Shown in pieces: positions 21,949-29,484 of a stretch of DNA of 64,000 nucleotides. This DNA is from Neisseria sp. (GTDB lineage Bacteria > Pseudomonadota > Gammaproteobacteria > Burkholderiales > Neisseriaceae): the NCBI RefSeq assembly GCF_030527965.1, contig NZ_JAUMZU010000005.1:1-64000 (forward strand). The letters run 5' to 3'. Position 1 is the stretch's first letter. Each line of letters begins with the position of its first letter. The notes under the pieces were generated by a model. It was given only the letters and a program-made list of their open reading frames with translations, searched no databases and was not told the origin of the DNA. The translations under genes and the position numbers were made by a program.

Positions 21949-22473
21949 ATGACCGAACGTAACCACGAAGAACCCATCAGCAAAACCCAGATGAAAAAGC
22001 GCATGGACGAATTGCAGGATTTAGGTATGGAGCTGACCCGCCTCTCAACCGAAACCCTGAAAAAAATCGGCCTGCCCGAAGATTTGTATGAAGCGGTGCG
22101 CGAATATAAAAAAATCACGTCTAACGGTGCAACCAAGCGGCAAACCCAATACATCGGCCGCCTGATGCGCGAAACCGACCCTGCGCCGATACGCGCCTTT
22201 CTTGCCCGTCTTAAAGGCGAAAGCAGCGCACACAACGCATTTTTGCAGCGTGTTGAGCAAGTGCGCCTGCGTTTGCTGGAAAGCGACGAAGCGCTTACCG
22301 CATTCGTTGCCGAGCATCCCCATGCCGATACGGCCGCTTTGCGCACCCTTATCCGCAATACCCGCAAAGAAAGGGAATTGAACAAGCTGCCGAAAAATTT
22401 CCGCGCGCTTTATCAAGAAATCAAAACCGTTATGTCGGAAGAGGCGGATTCAGAAAACCAAGATGAAGCGTAA
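21949..22473 (+). CDS. darP: Ribosome-associated protein DarP (YjgA, DUF615)
   Basis: Associates with the precursor of the 50S subunit and helps late ribosome assembly. The 174 aa sequence has the YjgA pattern: ISKTQMKKRMDELQDLG, TKRQTQYIGRLMR near residue 60, and the C-terminal RKERELNKLPKNFRALYQEI. It is almost wholly helical and charged. It is divergent from pmbA with a 114-bp gap, as in E. coli. The next gene, a DUF2750 protein, begins about 10 bp after the stop, so the two are likely cotranscribed. Confidence 0.93.
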   Translation: MTERNHEEPISKTQMKKRMDELQDLGMELTRLSTETLKKIGLPEDLYEAVREYKKITSNGATKRQTQYIGRLMRETDPAPIRAFLARLKGESSAHNAFLQRVEQVRLRLLESDEALTAFVAEHPHADTAALRTLIRNTRKERELNKLPKNFRALYQEIKTVMSEEADSENQDEA

Positions 22474-22483
22474 AGGCATCTCT

Positions 22484-22951
22484 ATGTATACATCGCTTGA
22501 AGATTCCGAATACCAAAGTTTCCTTAACACGCTGCTTGATACGCAAACCGTTTACACCCTTTCTGATGAAAACGGCGTGGCTGAATGCCCATCTACCGAA
22601 TATAACGGTGCCGACGGTGAGCCGGTGCCCGTTTTGTGTTATTGGTCGTCGGCCGAAGGGGCGAATGCCTGCCAGAATGAAGAATGGTCGGCTTATCAGA
22701 TTGAGGCCATTACGCTGGCCGAATTTATGCGTACTTGGCTGCTGAATATGGACGAAGACGAATGCCTTGCCGGCGTGGAGTTTGACGCCGGCCTGTACGG
22801 CCTGGAAATTGAACCGATTGAATTGCTGGCCGATTTGATGGATCTCGCTCAAGCGCGTGGCATCGAACTTGATATTCCCGATTATGAAGAGCTGGTTGCC
22901 TATCGCTTGGAATGGGAGCGCATGGCTGCCGGGCAGACTTTGCTGAATTAG
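22484..22951 (+). CDS. DUF2750-like protein
   Basis: Acidic cytosolic protein of about 155 aa. The pattern YQSFLNTLLDTQTVYTLSDENG, a PVLCYWSSAEGA segment and AITLAEFMRTWL resembles the DUF2750 family, whose function is unknown. The start at 22484 (MYTSLEDSEY) is preferred to the in-frame ATG at 22463, which overlaps darP, because AAAGG lies seven bases upstream. It is probably in one transcript with darP, ended by the DUS hairpin at 22976. Confidence 0.75.
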   Translation: MYTSLEDSEYQSFLNTLLDTQTVYTLSDENGVAECPSTEYNGADGEPVPVLCYWSSAEGANACQNEEWSAYQIEAITLAEFMRTWLLNMDEDECLAGVEFDAGLYGLEIEPIELLADLMDLAQARGIELDIPDYEELVAYRLEWERMAAGQTLLN

Positions 22952-22975
22952 CCTACCGCCATGCTGCAAAATCAT

Positions 22976-23009
22976 AATGCCTGTCTGAAAACGTATTCAG
23001 ACAGGCATT
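22976..23009. terminator. Inverted DUS pair after the DUF2750 gene
   Basis: AATGCCTGTCTGAA and TTCAGACAGGCATT flank a short loop 25 bp past the stop. The same hairpin marks the end of homology of the decayed PAP2 copy on its other side. Confidence 0.75.
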
Positions 23010-23014
23010 ATTGC

Positions 23015-23280
23015 GTCATTAGGATAATGCACGCTGAAAACTACTCGGGAATAGCCCGACAGTAAGGCGAACACGGCCGCAGTAAAAGCAACCTGCGTGC
23101 GATACCGGCTAGTCAGTACCAGATAACGGCGGCAACACCCACCGCGATAAGCAAAGGTATGAAAATGCCGAGCAACCAGACCGACAAGCAGCGCCGGCAT
23201 TATTTTTGTTGCATTCATGATATATAGAAACCGGATAAACGAAATGCCTGTCTGAAAATCACTGCCTCTCAAATTAAGCA
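23015..23280 (-). pseudogene. Decayed, internally deleted copy of the PAP2 phosphatase gene
   Basis: The minus strand closely matches two separated parts of the intact PAP2 gene at 25028-25675: its leader and first ~80 bp (including IMNATKI at the start) and its C-terminal segment (VFALLSGYSRVV, then VHYP). About 400 bp in between is missing, including the KxxxxxxRP and PSGH catalytic motifs, and the frame shifts before the join. The homology begins upstream of the start codon, including a DUS and a TTAATTTGAGAG leader. The copy lies in opposite orientation to the intact gene, about 1.7 kb away. It cannot encode an active enzyme. Confidence 0.85.
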
Positions 23281-23540
23281 CTCATTTCATCAAATAACGT
23301 CGATTATTTTATAGATAAAAAAACAAGATATCGCACCAGCACTCATCATCAGCGCCATGTAAACCCGCATGCGACATACCGTTGCTGAATCTTTCTTCCG
23401 GCTGTGTATAAGCCGTTTTCCTGTCTTATATCAGAAAACTGGAAGAACAATATTTATAAAAAAACACATAAAAAATATAATGCGGCCGGAGTGTAAAAAC
23501 GCACCTTAACTACTATAACCATTACGCTAAGGAACCTACC

Positions 23541-23897
23541 GTGAAAAAAACTTTATTCACTTTATTATTGGCCGCGGCCGCCTCTTCCGCTATCGCTGCC
23601 GACAGCGACAGAATTACCGCTCTTGAAACGAGAATAGCCGATTTGGAGCGGCGTATCGCTTTGTTGGAACGCCACCATACAGATCACCGCAATTCAGATA
23701 ATGTAGCCATCATTATCAACAATAAGAAAGAGCAGCAACCGCTTTATGTGTGCAGCGTTACCCCGTTTGGAAAAACCTTTGAAGCCACGGGCTACGGCGA
23801 AACACTGACGCGCAGCAAAGTCAGACAAGCATGCAATGCTGAAAATTCGGCCATATTTTGTACCGACAGAAGCATCCGCTGTAAGCGTGCAAATTAA
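23541..23897 (+). CDS. Small secreted protein with coiled-coil segment, unknown function
   Basis: 118 aa, starting at GTG with TAAGGAA nine bases upstream. A clear Sec signal peptide (KK, then LFTLLLAAAASSAIA, cleavage expected after AIA-A at about residue 20) is followed by a heptad-like helix (ITALETRIADLERRIALLE, residues about 24-43), then a mixed domain with four cysteines that could form two disulfides (YVCSVT, VRQACN, AIFCTD, SIRCKR). It is probably periplasmic. I do not recognise the family. It lies between the decayed PAP2 copy and the dioxygenase gene. Confidence 0.75.
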   Translation: MKKTLFTLLLAAAASSAIAADSDRITALETRIADLERRIALLERHHTDHRNSDNVAIIINNKKEQQPLYVCSVTPFGKTFEATGYGETLTRSKVRQACNAENSAIFCTDRSIRCKRAN

Positions 23898-23992
23898 CCG
23901 AAGTGCATTCGCCACATCGAAAGCCATCGTCTGAACTGTGCAGCGTGCCGATGTTTCCATTTGCAAACAGAATTATCGGAAACCCATCGGCT

Positions 23993-24835
23993 TTAACCCT
24001 GCACATAGCAGACTTTCGGATTAAGCGTATCATGAAACTGGGTATCTCCGATTAATACCGAAGTCATGCTTAAAGATTTTCCGACGATATCGTCGTTAAA
24101 CAAGCATATCGGCTCATCCGTCTGCGCCGCACCTGCGATATAGAGTAGAGGCCAGTAATGCTCGGGTGTCGGGGCGGCCAGTCGAAGCGCTTCAGGATAT
24201 GCTTGCTCGTTGGCCAATTCCGGGATGTTGCCGCTTCGCAGGCGTTCGTTTACCCATGCGCGCGCCGATTCGGCCCAAGCATAGCTTTCGGTGGCATTAT
24301 CCATTCGGCTGAAATCAGCGGCACGCAGATTGTGTACGATATTGCCGCTGCCGACAATCAGGATGCCTTGTTCTCGCAATGGGGCAAGCTGTCGACCCAA
24401 ATCGAAATGGCCTTCTGCACTTAGCCTGACGTTGAGGCTGAGTTGTACGACGGGAATATCCGCTTCGGGAAAAACATGGCACAGCACGCCCCATGTGCCG
24501 TGATCCAAGCCCCAGTGGTAGTCGGCTGCTATGTTGTTGTCTTTCAAAAGCGCTCTAACCGTTTGCGCCAATTCAGGGCTGCCCGGCGCAGGATAGTGCA
24601 TATCGTATAAGGCCTGAGGAAATCCGCCGAAATCATGTATCGTGCGCGGCTGCGGCATGGCGGTAACGGCGGTGCCTTCGGTGCACCAATGGGCGGAAAC
24701 GGCCAGAATGGCTCGGATGTCATAGTGTTGGCGCAGGTGTTGGCCCAGTTTGCGCCAGTTGTGGCCATAATCCGTGTCTGTGATGGCGTTCATCGGGCTG
24801 CCGTGGCCGAGAAAAACAGTGGGAAGTTTAGTCAT
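23993..24835 (-). CDS. ygiD: 4,5-DOPA dioxygenase extradiol-like protein (YgiD/LigB family)
   Basis: Member of the class III extradiol ring-cleavage dioxygenase family related to plant DODA and E. coli YgiD. At 280 aa from MTKLPTVFLGHGSPMNA it has family length. Candidate metal ligands are the His in FLGHGSP, HW in VSAHWCTEG near residue 60, the His in GLDHGTWGVL near 130 and the His in VGSGNIVHNLR near 180. The physiological substrate in bacteria is uncertain. The start at 24835 is preferred over an upstream ATG at 24883. It lies between the two PAP2 copies. Confidence 0.88.
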   Translation of the reverse strand: MTKLPTVFLGHGSPMNAITDTDYGHNWRKLGQHLRQHYDIRAILAVSAHWCTEGTAVTAMPQPRTIHDFGGFPQALYDMHYPAPGSPELAQTVRALLKDNNIAADYHWGLDHGTWGVLCHVFPEADIPVVQLSLNVRLSAEGHFDLGRQLAPLREQGILIVGSGNIVHNLRAADFSRMDNATESYAWAESARAWVNERLRSGNIPELANEQAYPEALRLAAPTPEHYWPLLYIAGAAQTDEPICLFNDDIVGKSLSMTSVLIGDTQFHDTLNPKVCYVQG

Positions 24836-25027
24836 GATTGCATCTAGTTTGATTTTTAGGATAGATGCGGGCAGTATAGGCACTTTATCTATGCCGATGA
24901 AGGCAGCCTTTGTTGATACACTATTTCTTATTAAGAAAACAATCTTCCTTATTTTAAATAATAGTTTCTTAATTTGAGAGCAGTGGTTTTCAGACAGGCA
25001 TTTCGTTTATCTAACTTTCCATATATT

Positions 25028-25675
25028 ATGAATGCAACAAAAATAACGCCGGCGCCGCGCCGTTGGTCGGTTTGGCTGTTCGGCATTTTCATCCCTTTGT
25101 TTATTGCGGTGGGTGTGGCCGTTAGCGTTTCGCAGCAGGGGCGTTTGGCTTTCGAGCAGCCGCTGATGTTGGCCGTGCACCAACACAGCGGTTTTGTAAT
25201 GACCCAAATTGCCGTTGCGCTGCATTGGGTTGGGAAATGGCAGGTGGCCAGTGTGATTGTTGCATTGTTTGCTTTGTATGAATGGCAGCAAAAGCGCCCG
25301 TTGCGCGCGGTGTTTATCGTGTTGGGCGCGGTGGTGTCTACCGCTTTGATGAGCGCGGCCAAATCTTTCTTTAGCCGGGCACGCCCTGAATTTTGGCCGC
25401 GCATCGTGGAAGAGGGCAGCACGTCTTTTCCCAGCGGACACAGCACTTTTGCCGCCGCGCTGGCCTTTACCACCGTTATCTTGTGCTGGCACAGCCGGCA
25501 TCGCGTGCAGGTTGCTTTTGCCGCCGCCGTGTTCGCCTTGCTGTCGGGCTATTCCCGAGTGGTTTTGGGCGTGCATTATCCTACCGACGTGCTGGTCGGT
25601 TGGCTTACCGGCATGAGTACCGTTATCTGCCTGCAGCAAATCATGCAAAACAAGATCAGCCTGCCGCCGCGATAG
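25028..25675 (+). CDS. PAP2-family membrane phosphatase
   Basis: Integral membrane lipid phosphatase of the PAP2 superfamily (phosphatidic acid, phosphatidylglycerophosphate or undecaprenyl-pyrophosphate phosphatase; which one is unresolved). About 215 aa with several hydrophobic helices. All three catalytic motifs are present in order: KSFFSRARP (KxxxxxxRP), PSGHSTF, and SRVVLGVHYPTD (SRxxxxxHxxxD). The start at 25028 is supported by conservation with the decayed copy, where IMNATKI is also present; no strong Shine-Dalgarno is seen. The leader carries a DUS. Confidence 0.9.
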   Translation: MNATKITPAPRRWSVWLFGIFIPLFIAVGVAVSVSQQGRLAFEQPLMLAVHQHSGFVMTQIAVALHWVGKWQVASVIVALFALYEWQQKRPLRAVFIVLGAVVSTALMSAAKSFFSRARPEFWPRIVEEGSTSFPSGHSTFAAALAFTTVILCWHSRHRVQVAFAAAVFALLSGYSRVVLGVHYPTDVLVGWLTGMSTVICLQQIMQNKISLPPR

Positions 25676-25702
25676 ACCATACCGCGCTTTTCCATTAACA
25701 TA

Positions 25703-25744
25703 AATGCCTGTCTGAAAAATAAGCTTCGGTTTTCAGACAGGCAT
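25703..25744. terminator. Inverted DUS pair between the PAP2 gene and trpC
   Basis: AATGCCTGTCTGAAAA and its reverse complement have a 10-base loop. It lies after the PAP2 stop and about 30 bp before trpC. Confidence 0.7.
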
Positions 25745-25774
25745 TCCTGCCAACTCGAACCTCATCAGACCATC

Positions 25775-26557
25775 ATGAACGACATCCTGCAAAAAATCCT
25801 GAATACCAAAGCCGAAGAAGTAGCGGCCGCCAAAGCTGCCGTTGCTCTGGCAGACATTCGCCGTCAGGCCGAAAATGCCGCACCTGCACGCGGTTTTACC
25901 GAAGCCATCCGAGCCAAACATACGCAAGGATTGCCGGCGATTATTGCCGAAATCAAAAAAGCCAGCCCGTCAAAAGGTCTTATTCGTCCCGATTTCAATC
26001 CGGCAGCACATGCCCGCGATTACGAGCGTGCCGGCGCCGCTTGCCTGTCGGTTTTAACCGACGAGCAGTATTTCCAAGGTGCGCCCGAATATCTGCAACA
26101 GGCGCGGGCCGCTGTTAGCCTGCCGGTGTTGCGCAAAGATTTTATTATCGACGAATACCAAATTTACCAAGCCCGTGCATGGGGAGCCGATGCCATTTTG
26201 CTGATTGCCGCCGCGCTGAGTGCCGAAGAATTGGAGCGATTCGAGCAACTTGCCCACCGTTTGGGCATGGCCGTGTTGCTGGAATTGCACGAACCGGCCG
26301 AGCTGGAAAAATGCCGCCGTCTGACCACGCCGCTGCGCGGTGTGAACAACCGCAACTTGCGCACGTTTGAAGTCAACATGCAGCAAACACTTGATCTTTT
26401 ACCTCAGCTCGCAGGTCATATCGTGATTGCTGAAAGCGGCATCCGCGGTAAGGAAGACATTGATTTTATGCGCCGCCACGGCGTCGATACGTTTCTTATC
26501 GGCGAAACCTTTATGCGTGCTGCCGATATCGAAGCGGAAGTGAAAAAGCTGTTTTAA
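25775..26557 (+). CDS. trpC: Indole-3-glycerol phosphate synthase
   Basis: Closes the indole ring in tryptophan synthesis, converting CdRP to indole-3-glycerol phosphate; a cytosolic TIM barrel. The 260 aa length is that of a monofunctional TrpC without a fused PRAI domain. Motifs: [21 protein letters not shown] (catalytic Lys) near residue 53, [39 protein letters not shown] and IVIAESGI. It stands alone, with no other trp gene in the window, which agrees with the scattered trp genes of Neisseria. Confidence 0.97.
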   Translation: MNDILQKILNTKAEEVAAAKAAVALADIRRQAENAAPARGFTEAIRAKHTQGLPAIIAEIKKASPSKGLIRPDFNPAAHARDYERAGAACLSVLTDEQYFQGAPEYLQQARAAVSLPVLRKDFIIDEYQIYQARAWGADAILLIAAALSAEELERFEQLAHRLGMAVLLELHEPAELEKCRRLTTPLRGVNNRNLRTFEVNMQQTLDLLPQLAGHIVIAESGIRGKEDIDFMRRHGVDTFLIGETFMRAADIEAEVKKLF

Positions 26558-26596
26558 AGCTCATTGAGTTTGCATCTCTATTATGCAGTTAATGAA

Positions 26597-26639
26597 AATG
26601 CCTGTCTGAAAACCCATTCCAAGGTTTTCAGACAGGCAT
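26597..26639. terminator. Inverted DUS pair between trpC and the DUF924 gene
   Basis: AATGCCTGTCTGAAAACC and its reverse complement lie between convergent genes and probably serve both. Confidence 0.75.
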
Positions 26640-26654
26640 CGGATTATGGGAACG

Positions 26655-27194
26655 CTAAAACGAAGAACTGGGCTGCTGTAGAAATTCAATCTCTTCGGGC
26701 GTTGACTTGCGGCCCAAAACCGCGTTGCGATGTGGATAACGGCCGAAACGGTCGATAATGGCTTTATGCTTGGCTTCAAATTCCAAGGTGTGCGGGTCGG
26801 CATGGCGGTTGAACAATAGCATCGCCTGCTCGTGGATAAGGCGGCTTTCGCTGTGCATCAAAGGCATCAAAGTAAATTTGCGCCACATTTCCGGCAGCCG
26901 GGCAAAGCCGTCTTGGCGTAGAGCCTCTTGTGTCAGCGCGACGGCCATATTGTCTTGCGCGAACGCCTGCGGGCTGTTGCGAAAGAGATTGCGCGAGAAT
27001 TGGTCGAGCACAATGATTTCGGCCAAGCGGCCCTCGGGAGAAGTGCGCCAATGATAAAGCTCGCTTTGCGCCGCTTGCTGCCAGAGCGGGAAAAATTGAG
27101 TGCGGATGCTCTGGTCGAAATCATCGCTTTTCTGAAACCAGAATGGTTGAGTGGATTCGGAAAACCAGAAATCCAATACAGTTTGTTTATCCAT
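26655..27194 (-). CDS. DUF924 family protein
   Basis: 179 aa helical cytosolic protein of the DUF924 family (TPR-like fold; function unknown). Family features are VLDFWF at the N-terminus, IIVLDQFSRNLFRNSP near residue 60, FTLMPLMHSES near 107, and the C-terminal IDRFGRYPHRNAVLGR. Length is typical. It converges with trpC. A DUS hairpin lies upstream of its start. Confidence 0.88.
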   Translation of the reverse strand: MDKQTVLDFWFSESTQPFWFQKSDDFDQSIRTQFFPLWQQAAQSELYHWRTSPEGRLAEIIVLDQFSRNLFRNSPQAFAQDNMAVALTQEALRQDGFARLPEMWRKFTLMPLMHSESRLIHEQAMLLFNRHADPHTLEFEAKHKAIIDRFGRYPHRNAVLGRKSTPEEIEFLQQPSSSF

Positions 27195-27240
27195 GGTGTG
27201 TCAGTCGATTTAAAAAAATCATTATATCATCATAATTTAA

Positions 27241-27274
27241 AATGCCTGTCTGAAAAGGTTTTCAGACAGGCATT
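27241..27274. repeat. Inverted DUS pair
   Basis: AATGCCTGTCTGAAAA and its reverse complement are nearly contiguous. They lie upstream of both the DUF924 gene (minus) and the HscC-like gene (plus), so this pair is not placed as a terminator. Confidence 0.75.
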
Positions 27275-27598
27275 GGATTATGGAATGTTAAAGTGAAGAG
27301 TAGAGCGGTTATAAAAAATCAAGCTTTACGAACGATGATCCGATGAAATGGATAAAAGAATCATTCTGTCATTGCGTTGGAAATGAGTGAGCATCATTCA
27401 GAAGCACATTACTAATATATTTACGAATTGGTTTTTCAATTGGAGCCATTATTAAGATGGCTGCTGAATAATAAACAGGCTGGAATGTTATAGTTTCCCC
27501 AATTTACGGAAAAACAGATAAAATTATTGTTAAAATATTTGTAAAACTCATAAAAGTAGGTTGGTGAGGGCATTGTGGAAATGCTGCCATCTTTACTT

Positions 27599-27622
27599 TT
27601 GAAACACACGGCACACTGTATA
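27599..27622 (+). promoter_or_regulatory. Possible promoter of the HscC-like gene
   Basis: TTGAAA followed after about 12 bases by TGTATA, 38 bp upstream of the start. CTTTTGAAA faintly resembles a heat-shock -35 element, but the -10 does not match the sigma-32 consensus and spacing is short. Weak. Confidence 0.2.
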
Positions 27623-27659
27623 TGACAGTTATTTTTAAATCATTTTTCAGATAACACCT

Positions 27660-29375
27660 ATGACAACAAAACCGAAAATTGGTATTGATCTTGGCACAAC
27701 AAACAGCCTGGTTGCACAATTTATTGATGGGGAAACACGTCTTATTCCAAACCAATTAGGACATACGCTGACCCCTTCCGTCGTGAGTATTGATGATGCG
27801 GGCAAAATTTTAGTAGGTTTGGCTGCACGGGAACGCCTGCGTACCGCCCCGCAATCGACTGCATCTGCTTTCAAGCGTTTTATGGGCACCGACAAAGTAT
27901 TCTTTTTAGGTGGTAAGAAATTTCGTGCAGAAGAACTTTCTGCTCTGGTTTTGAAACAATTGAAAGAAGATGCAGAAGCTTATCTTGGGTGTGAAATTCA
28001 CGATATTGTGCTGACTGTGCCGGCTTATTTCAATGCCATCCAGCGTCAAGCCACGCGTAATGCGGCAACCATGGCCGGATTAAATGTATTACGACTACTC
28101 AATGAGCCCACCGCAGCCGGCTTGGCTTATGGTTTGCAAGAACGTCCGGATGACACCCGCTTCCTGATTTACGATTTGGGAGGCGGCACGTTCGACGTAT
28201 CCGTTTTAGACTATTTTGACGGCATAGTGCAAGTATCAGCTAGTGCGGGAGACAATCGTTTGGGAGGCGAAGATTTTCTGCAAGTCTTACGGCATTGCTT
28301 TTTAAGCCAATGTAAAGAATTAAGCGATAGCGAGCGAGCTCAACTTTCAGACAGCACCGAATTATGGCAAGCGTTGGAAACCGCCAAAAGAAAGCTCGGT
28401 GAAGAAATGCAGGTCGAAGTAGCCGTGAATGTTAACAACCGCTTCGTTTCAACCGTTATTAGTCGCAACGATTTTTATGAAGCAGCCAAGCCGCTCATAA
28501 TGCGTTTACGCCAACCTCTTGAACGTGCTTTGCGTGATGCCAAGCTGCGTACTGACCAAATCGACAGCATTATTTTGGTGGGTGGTGCCACCCGTATGCC
28601 ACTAATCCGCCAAACGATTGCGCAACTATTCAAGCGGATTGCCAATGTAACTATTAATCCCGATGAAGCGATTGCGCGTGGCGCGGCCGTACAAGCAGCC
28701 TTGATCGAACGCGATGCCAGTGTAGACGAAGTTGTGCTTACCGATGTGATGCCTTTCTCGCTCGGCATCGAAACTGCGTCTATAGTAGAAAGCGGGAAAG
28801 TGGTAACCGGCCGTTTCTCTCCGATTATCGAACGAAATATGCCTGTTCCGATTTCGAGAGAAGAAAACTTTTCCACAATCAGTGATAATCAGAGCGTTCT
28901 TGCAGTACATGTTTTGCAAGGTGAATCGGTATTGGCGAAAGAAAATCTTGAACTGGGTTGTTTAAATGTAAGAATCCCACCCAAGCCGGCAGGCGAAGTA
29001 TCTATAAACATACGTTTTAGTTATGATATCAACGGTTTGCTTGATGTTGACATTAGTAACAGCGACCTATCGCTCTATACCAGCCAAACTTTTCATCATA
29101 ACAGTGCCAATCTTACCGAAGAAGAGGTTCAGGCTTCATTGCAAAAACTGGCTGCACTCAAAATCCATCCAAGAGACCAACAGGAGAATATCTATTTACT
29201 GGAAAAAGGCAAACGATTGTATGAAGAATATCTTGGAGATCAAAGGCAGCTTATCGGCCACCAGATTACTTGCTTTGAACAAGTTTTAGAAACACAAGAT
29301 TCGAGTCTTATCCGTCGGGCGCAAAAAGAATTTAATGAATTTCTCAACCGTTATGATGGCGGTTGGTTGCTTTAA
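27660..29375 (+). CDS. hscC: HscC-like Hsp70 chaperone
   Basis: ATP-dependent chaperone of the Hsp70 family. At 571 aa it lacks part of the C-terminal lid of DnaK (about 640 aa) and is close in length to E. coli HscC. The nucleotide-binding domain shows IGIDLGTTNSLVA at residue 6, VLTVPAYFNAIQRQATR near 118, NEPTAAGLAYG near 149, DLGGGTFDVSVLD near 173 and the adenosine motif ILVGGATRMP near 306. The substrate-binding domain follows from about 370. It has AT-richer codons than its neighbours. 109 bp downstream is a J-like membrane protein, recalling the E. coli hscC-djlC neighbourhood; I infer the two work together. Confidence 0.88.
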   Translation: MTTKPKIGIDLGTTNSLVAQFIDGETRLIPNQLGHTLTPSVVSIDDAGKILVGLAARERLRTAPQSTASAFKRFMGTDKVFFLGGKKFRAEELSALVLKQLKEDAEAYLGCEIHDIVLTVPAYFNAIQRQATRNAATMAGLNVLRLLNEPTAAGLAYGLQERPDDTRFLIYDLGGGTFDVSVLDYFDGIVQVSASAGDNRLGGEDFLQVLRHCFLSQCKELSDSERAQLSDSTELWQALETAKRKLGEEMQVEVAVNVNNRFVSTVISRNDFYEAAKPLIMRLRQPLERALRDAKLRTDQIDSIILVGGATRMPLIRQTIAQLFKRIANVTINPDEAIARGAAVQAALIERDASVDEVVLTDVMPFSLGIETASIVESGKVVTGRFSPIIERNMPVPISREENFSTISDNQSVLAVHVLQGESVLAKENLELGCLNVRIPPKPAGEVSINIRFSYDINGLLDVDISNSDLSLYTSQTFHHNSANLTEEEVQASLQKLAALKIHPRDQQENIYLLEKGKRLYEEYLGDQRQLIGHQITCFEQVLETQDSSLIRRAQKEFNEFLNRYDGGWLL

Positions 29376-29405
29376 AACTTTACCTGTGCCGATTCATTGC
29401 CGATA

Positions 29406-29430
29406 CGGCTTTTATTTATTATAAAAGCCG
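29406..29430. promoter_or_regulatory. Intercistronic hairpin between the HscC-like and J-like genes
   Basis: CGGCTTTTAT and ATAAAAGCCG form a perfect 10-bp stem with a 5-base loop, followed by a second small palindrome at 29430-29443. There is no T run, so it may stabilise or separate transcripts rather than fully terminate. Confidence 0.5.
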
Positions 29431-29484
29431 CCTGAAATCAGGCCATGCTATACGGCACGCTCGAACCTATACGGGATAAAAAAT

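Larger units (their letters stand above)
27195..27659. other. AT-rich intergenic region upstream of the HscC-like gene
   Basis: 465 bp without a credible gene. It holds one inverted DUS pair (27241-27274) near the DUF924 start and then AT-rich sequence that must contain the promoter of the Hsp70-like gene. Confidence 0.6.
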
